Below are positions 6,926 through 13,798 of a stretch of 22,233 nucleotides of DNA, in pieces. Numbering within the stretch: the first letter of the stretch is position 1; each line of letters begins with the position of its first letter. The stretch is from the NCBI GenBank assembly GCA_964511185.1, contig CAZEDU010000084.1:1-22233 (forward strand). The letters run 5' to 3'. The DNA is from CAZEDU01 sp964511185 (GTDB lineage: Bacteria > Myxococcota > Myxococcia > Myxococcales > Myxococcaceae). The notes under the pieces are model-generated. The model did no database searches, was not told where the DNA came from, and worked only from the letters and a program-made list of their open reading frames with translations. A program made the translations under genes and the position numbers.

Positions 6926-9043
6926 GTGGGCATCCTTCTGGTGGACGTGCACGGCCGCGTGGTGATGGCCAACCCGGCCGCGGGGCGCATCTTCGGGCTC
7001 AGCCAGGCCGAGATGCGCAACATGGCGATGGTCGACCTGGGCGCCGCCACCCCCGCCGAGGACACCTCGCTCTTCCTGCAGCTCGTCCGGGGGGAGCGCG
7101 AGAAGTACCGCCTCGAGCGCTCGTATGCGCGGAAAGACGGGAGCTCGGTGTGGACGAGCGTCACCGTCTCGCTGATCCGCAACGCGCAGGGCGAGCCCGA
7201 GTACGCGCTCACGCTGGTGGAGGACATCAGCGAGCGGCGCGACGCCGAGGAGAACTCGCGCCGGCTGCTCCTCGAGCAGACCGCGCGCGCGGAAGCGGAG
7301 GCGGCCCGGCGACGCATCGCCTTCCTCGCCGAGGCGAGCGTCGCGCTCGCCTCTTCGCTCGATCCCAACCGCACGCTCGACAAGCTGGTGCGGCTGGCGG
7401 TGCCGATCCTCGGCGACTACTGCCTGGTCGACGTGCAGGAGCCGGACGGCACCGTCCGCCGCGTGACCGAGGCCGCCGCCGATCCGATCAACGAAGAGCG
7501 GCTCCAGCAGCTGTCGCGCGTGCCCCAGCGCCCCAACCGCAGCGGCCCCGTCGCCGAGGTCCTCCGCAGCGCGAAGACCCGGCTCATCGCCAGCATCGAC
7601 GGCCACCCGCTCTCGGGGTCCGACAACCCCGACGGCCTGGATCGCATCGGAGGAGGCGCCCGCCCCGTCTCGGTGCTGCTCGTGCCGCTCGTCGCGGGCG
7701 CGCAGACGCTCGGGGCCATCACCTTCGGGACCACGCAGAAGGAGCGCGCCTACTCCGAGGCGGACGTGGCGCTGGCCGAGGAGTTCGCGCGCCGCGCCGC
7801 GGTCGCCATCGAGAACGCGCGGCTCTACCAAGACGCGAAGGAGGCCAGCCGCCTCAAGGACGACTTCCTCGCGGTCGTCTCACACGAGCTGCGCACGCCG
7901 CTGATGCCGATCTTGGGCTGGTCTCAGATGATGCGCGAGACCAAGGTCAACAAAGACACGCTGGCGCAGGGGCTCGAGACCATCGAGCGCAACGCGCGCT
8001 CGCAGTCGCGCCTGATCGACGACCTGCTCGACGTCTCCCGCATCATCGCCGGCAAGCTCCGGCTCGACGTGAAGTCGCTCGCCTTGGGCCCCACCATCGA
8101 AGACGCGATCGAGTCGGTCCGGCCTGCGGCGAAGGCCAAGTCGATTCGCCTCATCTGCGATCTGGAGGCCAGCGCCCCGCGCGTGATGGGCGATCCCACG
8201 CGCCTTCAGCAGATCGTCTGGAACCTGGTGTCGAACGCGATCAAGTTCACGCCGTCGGGCGGTCAAGTCGAGATCGAGCTGGTGGGCGGCAAGGACAAGG
8301 TCACCCTCGCGGTGACCGACACCGGCGAAGGCATCCGCAGCGACTTCCTGCCGCACCTGTTCCAGCGCTTCCGACAGGCCGAAGCCGCGGCGACGCGGAA
8401 GCACGGCGGCCTGGGGCTGGGCCTCTCCATCGTGCGGCACCTCGTCGAGCTGCACGGGGGCACCGTGTCGGCGCACAGCCCCGGAATCGGCATGGGCTCG
8501 GTCTTCACCGTCGTGCTGCCGGCCGCGCGCGAGGACGACACCCGCCCAGCGTCCCACGCCGGCGTCGAGCCAGAGGTTCGGCAGCCCAGCGACGAACAGC
8601 CTCTGCCGGACTTGAGCGGCGTCTCGATTCTCGTCGTGGAGGATCAGCCCGACACCCTCGCCCTGCTCTCGCGCCTGCTCACCGGCCTTGGGGCGCGGGT
8701 GACCGGCGTCAGCACCACGCCGGAGGCGCTCGCGGCCTTGAAGACCGAAGTCCCGGACTTGCTCATCAGCGATCTCGGGTTGCCTGGGGAAGATGGCTAC
8801 ACGCTGATCGAACGCATCCGCGCGCTGCCGCCCGCCGTCGGCGGCCGCCTCCCGGCCATCGCGCTCACCGCGTTCGCGCGCACCGAAGACCGGGTCAAGG
8901 CGCTGCGCTCCGGCTTCCAGACCCACGTCGCCAAGCCGGTGGAGCCCGCCGAGCTCGCCGAGGTGATCGCCAGCCTCACGAAGGCCAAGCCGGTCAAGCC
9001 GAAGCGGAAGGCGGCCTCCAGGCCCAAACGAAAGAGGAAGTGA
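6926..9043 (+). CDS. Hybrid sensor histidine kinase/response regulator (PAS-GAF-HisKA-HATPase-REC)
   Basis: From the GTG at 6926 the protein has 705 residues: PAS (about 1-100, first helix encoded upstream of this GTG), a linker coil, GAF (about 130-300) and HisKA with phospho-acceptor His320 in FLAVVSHELRTPL. The HATPase domain has N-box NLVSNAIKF (433-441), DTGEGI (465-470) and GGLGLGLSIV (494-503). A receiver domain (about 566-690) has acidic E572/D573, phospho-acceptor Asp616 in LLISDLGLP and Lys670. The tail is Lys/Arg-rich (PKRKAASRPKRKRK). No membrane helix is visible, so it is a cytoplasmic sensor; GAF and PAS would bind the unknown signal. It follows the MCE gene directly and may share its transcript. 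The GTG is the only canonical start, but it truncates the PAS fold, so the true N-terminus is probably near 6780. Confidence 0.88.
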   Translation: MGILLVDVHGRVVMANPAAGRIFGLSQAEMRNMAMVDLGAATPAEDTSLFLQLVRGEREKYRLERSYARKDGSSVWTSVTVSLIRNAQGEPEYALTLVEDISERRDAEENSRRLLLEQTARAEAEAARRRIAFLAEASVALASSLDPNRTLDKLVRLAVPILGDYCLVDVQEPDGTVRRVTEAAADPINEERLQQLSRVPQRPNRSGPVAEVLRSAKTRLIASIDGHPLSGSDNPDGLDRIGGGARPVSVLLVPLVAGAQTLGAITFGTTQKERAYSEADVALAEEFARRAAVAIENARLYQDAKEASRLKDDFLAVVSHELRTPLMPILGWSQMMRETKVNKDTLAQGLETIERNARSQSRLIDDLLDVSRIIAGKLRLDVKSLALGPTIEDAIESVRPAAKAKSIRLICDLEASAPRVMGDPTRLQQIVWNLVSNAIKFTPSGGQVEIELVGGKDKVTLAVTDTGEGIRSDFLPHLFQRFRQAEAAATRKHGGLGLGLSIVRHLVELHGGTVSAHSPGIGMGSVFTVVLPAAREDDTRPASHAGVEPEVRQPSDEQPLPDLSGVSILVVEDQPDTLALLSRLLTGLGARVTGVSTTPEALAALKTEVPDLLISDLGLPGEDGYTLIERIRALPPAVGGRLPAIALTAFARTEDRVKALRSGFQTHVAKPVEPAELAEVIASLTKAKPVKPKRKAASRPKRKRK

Positions 9044-9048
9044 ATTGG

Positions 9049-9076
9049 GGGGACTGTCCCCACGGGGACTGTCCCC
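9049..9076. repeat. Two tandem perfect palindromes GGGGACTGTCCCC between convergent genes
   Basis: GGGGACTGTCCCC occurs at 9049-9061 and again at 9064-9076, separated by AC. Each arm pair GGGGAC/GTCCCC is perfect around a central T. They begin five bases after the histidine kinase stop and end 32 bases before the yebC stop on the other strand. Each can fold as a five-pair hairpin with a three-base loop, and the two copies can also pair with each other. There is no U-tract, so a bidirectional terminator is possible but unproven; a dispersed REP-like repeat is the alternative. Confidence 0.75.
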
Positions 9077-9108
9077 GGACTTCCCAAGGGCCAGGGCGGC
9101 CACCCCCG

Positions 9109-9831
9109 CTACGCCAAATTGTGAAACACCTTCTGCACGTCCTCGTCCTGCTCGAGCATGTCCACGAGCGCGAGGACCTCGTTCGCCTTGTCCTCCGGCA
9201 GCTCGACCAGGTTCTGGGCGATGTACTCGGACTCCACGGAGATCGGCGTCAGCCCGCGCTTCTCGATCGCCGCCTGCAGCTGGCCGAAGTCGTTGAACGC
9301 GCAGCGAATCACGATCTGCTTCTCGCCCTTCTCGCCCGTCCCCTCTCCCATCTCCTGCAGCCCGTGATCGATGAGCTCCAGCTCGAGCTCTTCGAGGTTC
9401 AGCCCTTCCGGGTTCAACCGAAACACCCCCATGTGCTGGAAGAGGAACCCCACGCTCCCGGAGTTCCCCATGTTCCCGCCGCCCTTTCGGAAGTGCATGC
9501 GGACGTTCGCGACCGTGCGCACCACGTTGTCGGTCGCGGTCTCCACCAGAATGGCGATGCCGTGCGGTCCATACCCCTCGTACAGCACGACCTCGTAGTG
9601 GTGCGCGTCTTGGCCGCTCGCGCGCTTGATCGCGGCCTCGACCTTGTCCTTCGGCATGTTGGCCGCGCGGGCGTTCTGTACCGCGCGGCGCAGCGCGGGG
9701 TTCGAATCCGGGTTGACGCCACCTGCCTTCACCGCGATCGCGATGTCCTTGCTGATGCGCGTGAAGAGCTTCGCCATCTTGTTCCACCTGGCGAACATGG
9801 TGGCCTTGCGCGTCTCGAAAATGCGGCCCAT
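9109..9831 (-). CDS. yebC: YebC/PmpR-family (TACO1-like) protein
   Basis: A 240-residue protein beginning MGRIFETRKATMFARWNKMAKLFTRI, the typical YebC N-terminus, with further hallmarks AGGVNPDSNPALRRAV, ANMPKDKVEAAIKRASG, YEGYGPHGIAILVE, KGGGNMGNSGSVGFLF and a C-terminal acidic helix. The length fits the family (E. coli YebC has 246). YebC proteins were described as DNA-binding transcriptional regulators; members of the family, like mitochondrial TACO1, also relieve ribosome stalling during translation. ATG at 9831 is chosen over the in-frame ATG at 9867 because family members start with MGRxxE/MGRIFE. It is the last gene of a minus-strand run and converges on the histidine kinase. ruvC is not adjacent here. 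Confidence 0.96.
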   Translation of the reverse strand: MGRIFETRKATMFARWNKMAKLFTRISKDIAIAVKAGGVNPDSNPALRRAVQNARAANMPKDKVEAAIKRASGQDAHHYEVVLYEGYGPHGIAILVETATDNVVRTVANVRMHFRKGGGNMGNSGSVGFLFQHMGVFRLNPEGLNLEELELELIDHGLQEMGEGTGEKGEKQIVIRCAFNDFGQLQAAIEKRGLTPISVESEYIAQNLVELPEDKANEVLALVDMLEQDEDVQKVFHNLA

Positions 9832-9886
9832 GGCGGGCTTTTTCGCGCAACCGAGCCGCTGCGACAAGAGCGTTGCCGCGCGGCGC

Positions 9887-10804
9887 TCAGCCCACCAAGT
9901 GGCTCAGGCAGAACGCCATGACGCCGGTCAGCGCGACGGCGCCAACGAACCCGCGCCGGGCCCGTTTGACCAACGCCCGCGCCGGCACCCGCCCATCTTC
10001 GGTGACGGCGATCACCAGCGGCGCGGCCCCTTCGCCCGTCAAGCGAAAGCGGCCAGGCGCGCTGCGAAGCAGCCGACCCGCGACCAGGCAATGCGCCCCC
10101 AGCTTCCCCACGCGCTCGAAGGACAGCCGCTCGCCCACGCCGCCGGCCACGGCCATCACCACCTCGCCGCCTGCCGTCGGCCAACGCGCCGACTCGCAGC
10201 GGCGCACCGACAACGGCGCGAACACCGCCTCGTGCGAATCATCCAGCGCCAGCCGCGCGCGCGTCGCCTCTCCCGCCAGGTACACGTGCGCCGCCTGCCC
10301 GCGCTCGAACGCGACGAGCGCCCCCTTCTCGCCGTCCTCGCGCACCTCTCGCAGCTCCGCCCGGAAGAACGCCCCCACGACGCCGCCGGGCGAGGTCACC
10401 TGCTCGACGGCCCCGAGCCGTCCCTCGAAGACGCCCACCGCGCCGAGCGCTCCGTCGGCCGCCTCCAGGCACCGCGCGGCCTCGTCCAGCGGGACCGGCG
10501 TCGCGCTCGACAGCCGCTCCGCCCAGCGCCGCCAGCGCGTCGCGGCGTAGAGCAGCCAGGCCGCCCACGCGAGCGCACCGACCGCCGCGGTGCCCATCAG
10601 CGCGCGCACCAGGATCTCGGCCTCGCGGCGGCCGAGCCAGCGCGTGGCCAGGTACGCCGCGCCCACGGCCAAGAACCAGTAGAAGGCCCAACGAATCGAA
10701 GCGCCGACGCGGTCCGCGCGAATCCGGCCCGTCGCCCAGCCGAAGGCGCACAGCCCGAACAGCGCCGCGGCGAACATCGGCCCAAACAGCGTCTGAACGT
10801 CCAT
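9887..10804 (-). CDS. Membrane protein of unknown function, possibly GIDE-like
   Basis: A 305-residue protein with three predicted membrane helices near the N-terminus (about 6-26, 36-56 and 64-88), a soluble domain at about 90-283 and a final hydrophobic helix at about 284-302. The soluble part starts with a short helix (DEAARCLEAADGALG) followed by beta-rich sequence (VFEGRLGAVEQVTSPGG, then FFRAELREV). That layout, an early TSP turn followed by a paired strand and a C-terminal helix, loosely recalls bacterial GIDE-type domains, but the match is weak and I do not assign a function. ATG at 10804 is chosen because GGGGGAGG lies nine bases upstream. It lies 114 bases after the preceding secreted-protein gene, so it may have its own promoter. 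Confidence 0.7.
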   Translation of the reverse strand: MDVQTLFGPMFAAALFGLCAFGWATGRIRADRVGASIRWAFYWFLAVGAAYLATRWLGRREAEILVRALMGTAAVGALAWAAWLLYAATRWRRWAERLSSATPVPLDEAARCLEAADGALGAVGVFEGRLGAVEQVTSPGGVVGAFFRAELREVREDGEKGALVAFERGQAAHVYLAGEATRARLALDDSHEAVFAPLSVRRCESARWPTAGGEVVMAVAGGVGERLSFERVGKLGAHCLVAGRLLRSAPGRFRLTGEGAAPLVIAVTEDGRVPARALVKRARRGFVGAVALTGVMAFCLSHLVG

Positions 10805-10830
10805 CGCCCGCCGCCTCCCCCACCCGCTCG

Positions 10831-10847
10831 GCCGAACCCCGTTCGGC
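10831..10847. other. Short perfect hairpin in the intergenic gap
   Basis: GCCGAAC (10831-10837), loop CCC, then GTTCGGC (10841-10847) forms a seven-pair perfect stem. It lies between the stop of the secreted-protein gene (10919) and the ribosome site of the membrane-protein gene on the minus strand. No U-run follows on either strand. It could be a weak terminator, an mRNA processing or stability element, or an operator; the sequence does not decide. Confidence 0.35.
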
Positions 10848-10918
10848 AAGTTGGAGACGCGCGTCGTCGGGCGCAAGCAGGGCGGCTGTCGAATACTGCG
10901 CGCACGAAGGCCGCGGGC

Positions 10919-11710
10919 TCACTCGAGCTCGATGACGACCCCGCGGTTGTTCTCGTCGGCGCTGACCCGGACGGCGCGCCGCTCCAGCCCAGAGCCAGTC
11001 AGCGAGCAGCCCCCCTTCGCGTCGGGCTTCAGCGCGGACTTCACCCGGTCGACCTGGTAGGCCAGCGGGTTCCGGGGCTCCTCCGGCGCCGGCCGATACA
11101 AGAGCCGGCCCTCCAAGTAGCCCATCACCTCCGCGGTGGCCGGCGGCTTCGCGTCGAAGAGGCGAGCGACGCACGGCACCAGGCTGCCCACGATGAACGC
11201 CCGCGCTTTCTGATCGAGCGCGTTCACGCGGATCGAGATCGGCAGCACGCGCTCCCCCTTCCCGGCGGCGTCCCGAATGCGAACGGACAGGTCGTCCAGC
11301 GCCGCCTGCATCGTCCAGCGCGCGGCGGACTTGAGCGCCGTCTCCTGCCACGCCGCCTTCTTGAGCACGGGCAGCGGCTTGCGCGCCTCCCCGTACACCG
11401 CCTTCGGCCGGTGCAGGCTCGCCACGGTGACCGTGAGCTCTCCCGGCTTCGACGCGGTGCTCGCCCGCACCCCGACCTTCGCCGCGAGAAGGGCATCGCC
11501 GTCGAGCGTGCCGAGCGCCTTGGCCTGCGCCGCCGCGGCCTCTCGCTCGTCGCGCCCGCGCACGACGCGGAAGCCCTGCTGCTCGAGCGCGCCTTGGACG
11601 AGCGCGCCGGACGCGCCATCGCCCTCCACCTCGAGGAAGAGCTGACAGCTCGAAGGCGGAGCACACAGCCCGCCGGCGGCGAGCGCGACCGCCATGAGCG
11701 GCGCCAACAT
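10919..11710 (-). CDS. Secreted protein of unknown function, coupled to Ser/Thr kinase
   Basis: A 263-residue protein with a signal peptide (MLAPLMAVALAAGGLCAPP). The N-terminal half contains a repeated alpha/beta-like pattern (LVQGALEQQGFRVV, then DALLAAKVGVRAS) reminiscent of periplasmic proteins that combine a small alpha/beta fold with conserved strands, but I do not recognise the family. Cys residues occur at about 16 and 22, in the late middle (SLVPCVARLF) and near the C-terminus (KGGCSLTG), so a disulfide is possible. The ATG at 11710-11708 overlaps the kinase stop by one base (TGATG), making translational coupling likely. The gene order suggests an exported partner or substrate of the kinase's outer domain; this is inference from coupling only. 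Confidence 0.72.
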   Translation of the reverse strand: MLAPLMAVALAAGGLCAPPSSCQLFLEVEGDGASGALVQGALEQQGFRVVRGRDEREAAAAQAKALGTLDGDALLAAKVGVRASTASKPGELTVTVASLHRPKAVYGEARKPLPVLKKAAWQETALKSAARWTMQAALDDLSVRIRDAAGKGERVLPISIRVNALDQKARAFIVGSLVPCVARLFDAKPPATAEVMGYLEGRLLYRPAPEEPRNPLAYQVDRVKSALKPDAKGGCSLTGSGLERRAVRVSADENNRGVVIELE

Positions 11711-13776
11711 CACCGCACCGAAGGCCGCGGCACCGCCATGCCGGTCACGCGCAGCTTGCTGAACGAGCAGTGCAGGTTCCGACAGCCGACGGCGATCTTC
11801 CCCGTCTGTCCCTGCAGACCATCGAGCGTCTTGTGCGCGAAGCGTTTTCCGTTCACGAAGGCCCGAACATCGACGCCGTCCCCCATCTTCCGCAGCTGCA
11901 GCTTCACGCGGAAGGGGCCCTTCGGCACCTGCGTCTCGTCCTCCACCAGGTCCGCCAGGTCGCGCGCGCTGTTGCCGCTCACCTCGCCGCGGGGCGTGAA
12001 GTAGCGCCACATCAGCCGCATGCCGGTGCCGGGGATGGCGAAGATGCTGACCTGGAGATCTCGAATGCGCAGCGCCACCTCGGCGAACCGCTGCGCCTCG
12101 GGCTCGATCTCGTACTGGCCCGGGAGCGGCTCCAGCGACACGTCTGACTCGATGGTCACCTCGTCGGTGGAGAAGTAGCGGTGGGCCAGATAGGCCCGCG
12201 GCACGACCCTCACCTCGCCCTTCACCGGCTCGTTTCCCGCCTGAAGCGCGTCGAGGGCGCCGTCCACCAACCGCCACTGCCCCGCGTGCGCGTTGATCTC
12301 CTCGCGGATGACCCGCGCGTCCGCCGCCGCCTGGCCGGCGTCCACGTTGAACACCTTGTCGAAGTCCGCGAAGTCGACCGCGAGCGAAGCCCGGTCGCCC
12401 TGGCTCTCGAACTGCGAGACGGCGAACAGCTCGCTATCCGTGTTCGGAGGGGAGTCGGGAACCTTCACGTCCGGGGTCTCCACCACGCCCGGGATCACCA
12501 CGTCAGATTGAGCGCTCCAGCGCGCGAAGAAGGCCACCGCTCCCAACCCCAGAATCACCGCCACGCCCGCCAGCGCGCGCCGCGCCCAGGCGCGCGACAC
12601 CCACTCCGCCGGGGCCTCGGGCGTCGTCGCGGCGCCCGGCAACGGCGTCGTCGCGCCGAGCATGCTCTCGAGCGCCGCGCCCACCATCGACGCCCGCTGG
12701 AACCGCGCCGCCGGGTCGCTCTCCAGCGTCTTCGCGACCAGCTCATCGACGCGCTTGTCGAGGCCGGCGATCTTCTCCGACGGCAGCTTGAAGCGGCCGA
12801 TCGGCAGCTCGCCGGTCAAGAGCTCGTACAGCATGACGCCGAGCGAGTAGAGATCGGCCCGCCCGTCGACGTTCTTGGCGTCGCGCCGCTGCTCGGGCGC
12901 CATGTAGTTGACCGTGCCCATCGCCACCTTGGTGGCGGTGAGCTGCAGCCGCGCGTCCGAGTCGGTGCCGCGAATGCCCGCCAGCCCGAAGTCGGCGACC
13001 TTCACGTGGCCCCGCGTGTCGAAGAGGATGTTCTCGGGCTTCAGGTCCCGGTGCACGATGTGCTTCTCGTGCGCGTAGTCGATGGCGTGGCACACCTGCG
13101 CCACGATGCGCAGCGCCTGCTGGGGCTCGATCGGCCCCTGGTTGATCAGATCGCGCAGCGACCGGCCTTCGACGAACTCCATCACGAAGTAGTAGTGCTC
13201 GCCGCTCACGCCGCGGTCGATGATCTGAATGATGCTCGGGTGGCTGAGCGCCGCGAGCGCGGTGGCCTCCTTCTCGAACCGGGTGACGAACTCGGGGTCC
13301 GACGCGAGCCGCGGCGGCAGGAGCTTGATCGCCACCACGCGCTGCAAGGAGTGCTGCTTGGCGCGCCACACCTCGCCCATGCCGCCCCGCCCCAACAGCT
13401 CGATCATGTCGTAGCCGGGGATGGTGGGCGGCGCCGAGGCGACGAAGGTCGGGCCGTCCATCGGGCCGGTGCTGAGCGGCTTGGGGCCCGAGCCGGGCGC
13501 CACCGTCGGCCCGAAGTCCATCATCGGGTCCGAGCCAGACCGCACCTCGTTCCTCGGTGCCTCGTCGGCCCCCACGGCGTCGGTCTTCGCCGTCGAGTCG
13601 CTCGGGCCCCCACCCTGTCCGCCGCGTCCGTTCACGGTCGTCACGTCCGTTCGCTTGACCTCAAAGCGGATGCCGCACTTGCACAGGAGCTTCTGGCCGG
13701 ACACGAAGACGCCCACGTCGTGCACGGTGTAGCAGTTGGGGCATTGCTGCGTTCTCCCCTGTGGCGCGGGTGGCAC
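11710..13776 (-). CDS. Ser/Thr protein kinase with N-terminal zinc ribbon and extracytoplasmic beta domain
   Basis: A 688-residue protein starting at GTG. An N-terminal zinc ribbon (C12, C15, C32, C34) is followed by a low-complexity linker. The Hanks kinase domain (about 121-375) has GRGGMGEVWRA (129-139), VAIK Lys151, catalytic HRDLKPEN (242-249), DFG 262-264 and APE 293-295. A membrane helix lies at about 401-419. The C-terminal region (about 440-688) is beta-rich; its end, GQTGKIAVGCRNLHCSFSKLRVTG, resembles the final strands of a concanavalin/LamG-like jelly roll, so it may bind a glycan or another envelope ligand. The cyclase gene upstream ends 22 bases before it, and the next gene overlaps by one base. 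All catalytic residues are present, so an active kinase is expected; the outer-domain assignment is tentative. Confidence 0.9.
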   Translation of the reverse strand: MPPAPQGRTQQCPNCYTVHDVGVFVSGQKLLCKCGIRFEVKRTDVTTVNGRGGQGGGPSDSTAKTDAVGADEAPRNEVRSGSDPMMDFGPTVAPGSGPKPLSTGPMDGPTFVASAPPTIPGYDMIELLGRGGMGEVWRAKQHSLQRVVAIKLLPPRLASDPEFVTRFEKEATALAALSHPSIIQIIDRGVSGEHYYFVMEFVEGRSLRDLINQGPIEPQQALRIVAQVCHAIDYAHEKHIVHRDLKPENILFDTRGHVKVADFGLAGIRGTDSDARLQLTATKVAMGTVNYMAPEQRRDAKNVDGRADLYSLGVMLYELLTGELPIGRFKLPSEKIAGLDKRVDELVAKTLESDPAARFQRASMVGAALESMLGATTPLPGAATTPEAPAEWVSRAWARRALAGVAVILGLGAVAFFARWSAQSDVVIPGVVETPDVKVPDSPPNTDSELFAVSQFESQGDRASLAVDFADFDKVFNVDAGQAAADARVIREEINAHAGQWRLVDGALDALQAGNEPVKGEVRVVPRAYLAHRYFSTDEVTIESDVSLEPLPGQYEIEPEAQRFAEVALRIRDLQVSIFAIPGTGMRLMWRYFTPRGEVSGNSARDLADLVEDETQVPKGPFRVKLQLRKMGDGVDVRAFVNGKRFAHKTLDGLQGQTGKIAVGCRNLHCSFSKLRVTGMAVPRPSVR

Positions 13777-13798
13777 GTGAGCGTCGTCGAAGAGGGCC

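Noticed and set aside
5611..7383. 590-codon minus-strand open frame opposite the MCE protein and histidine kinase
   Set aside because: Ser/Arg-rich nonsense with no motif; the opposite strand carries clear MCE, PAS and GAF sequence.
7150..9921. 923-codon plus-strand open frame overlapping the histidine kinase and yebC
   Set aside because: It crosses the kinase stop, the palindromes and yebC on the other strand; sequence is Arg/Ala/His-rich with no domain.
9626..12004. Long plus-strand open frame over yebC to the secreted protein
   Set aside because: Spans several unrelated minus-strand genes and intergenic DNA; no protein family features.
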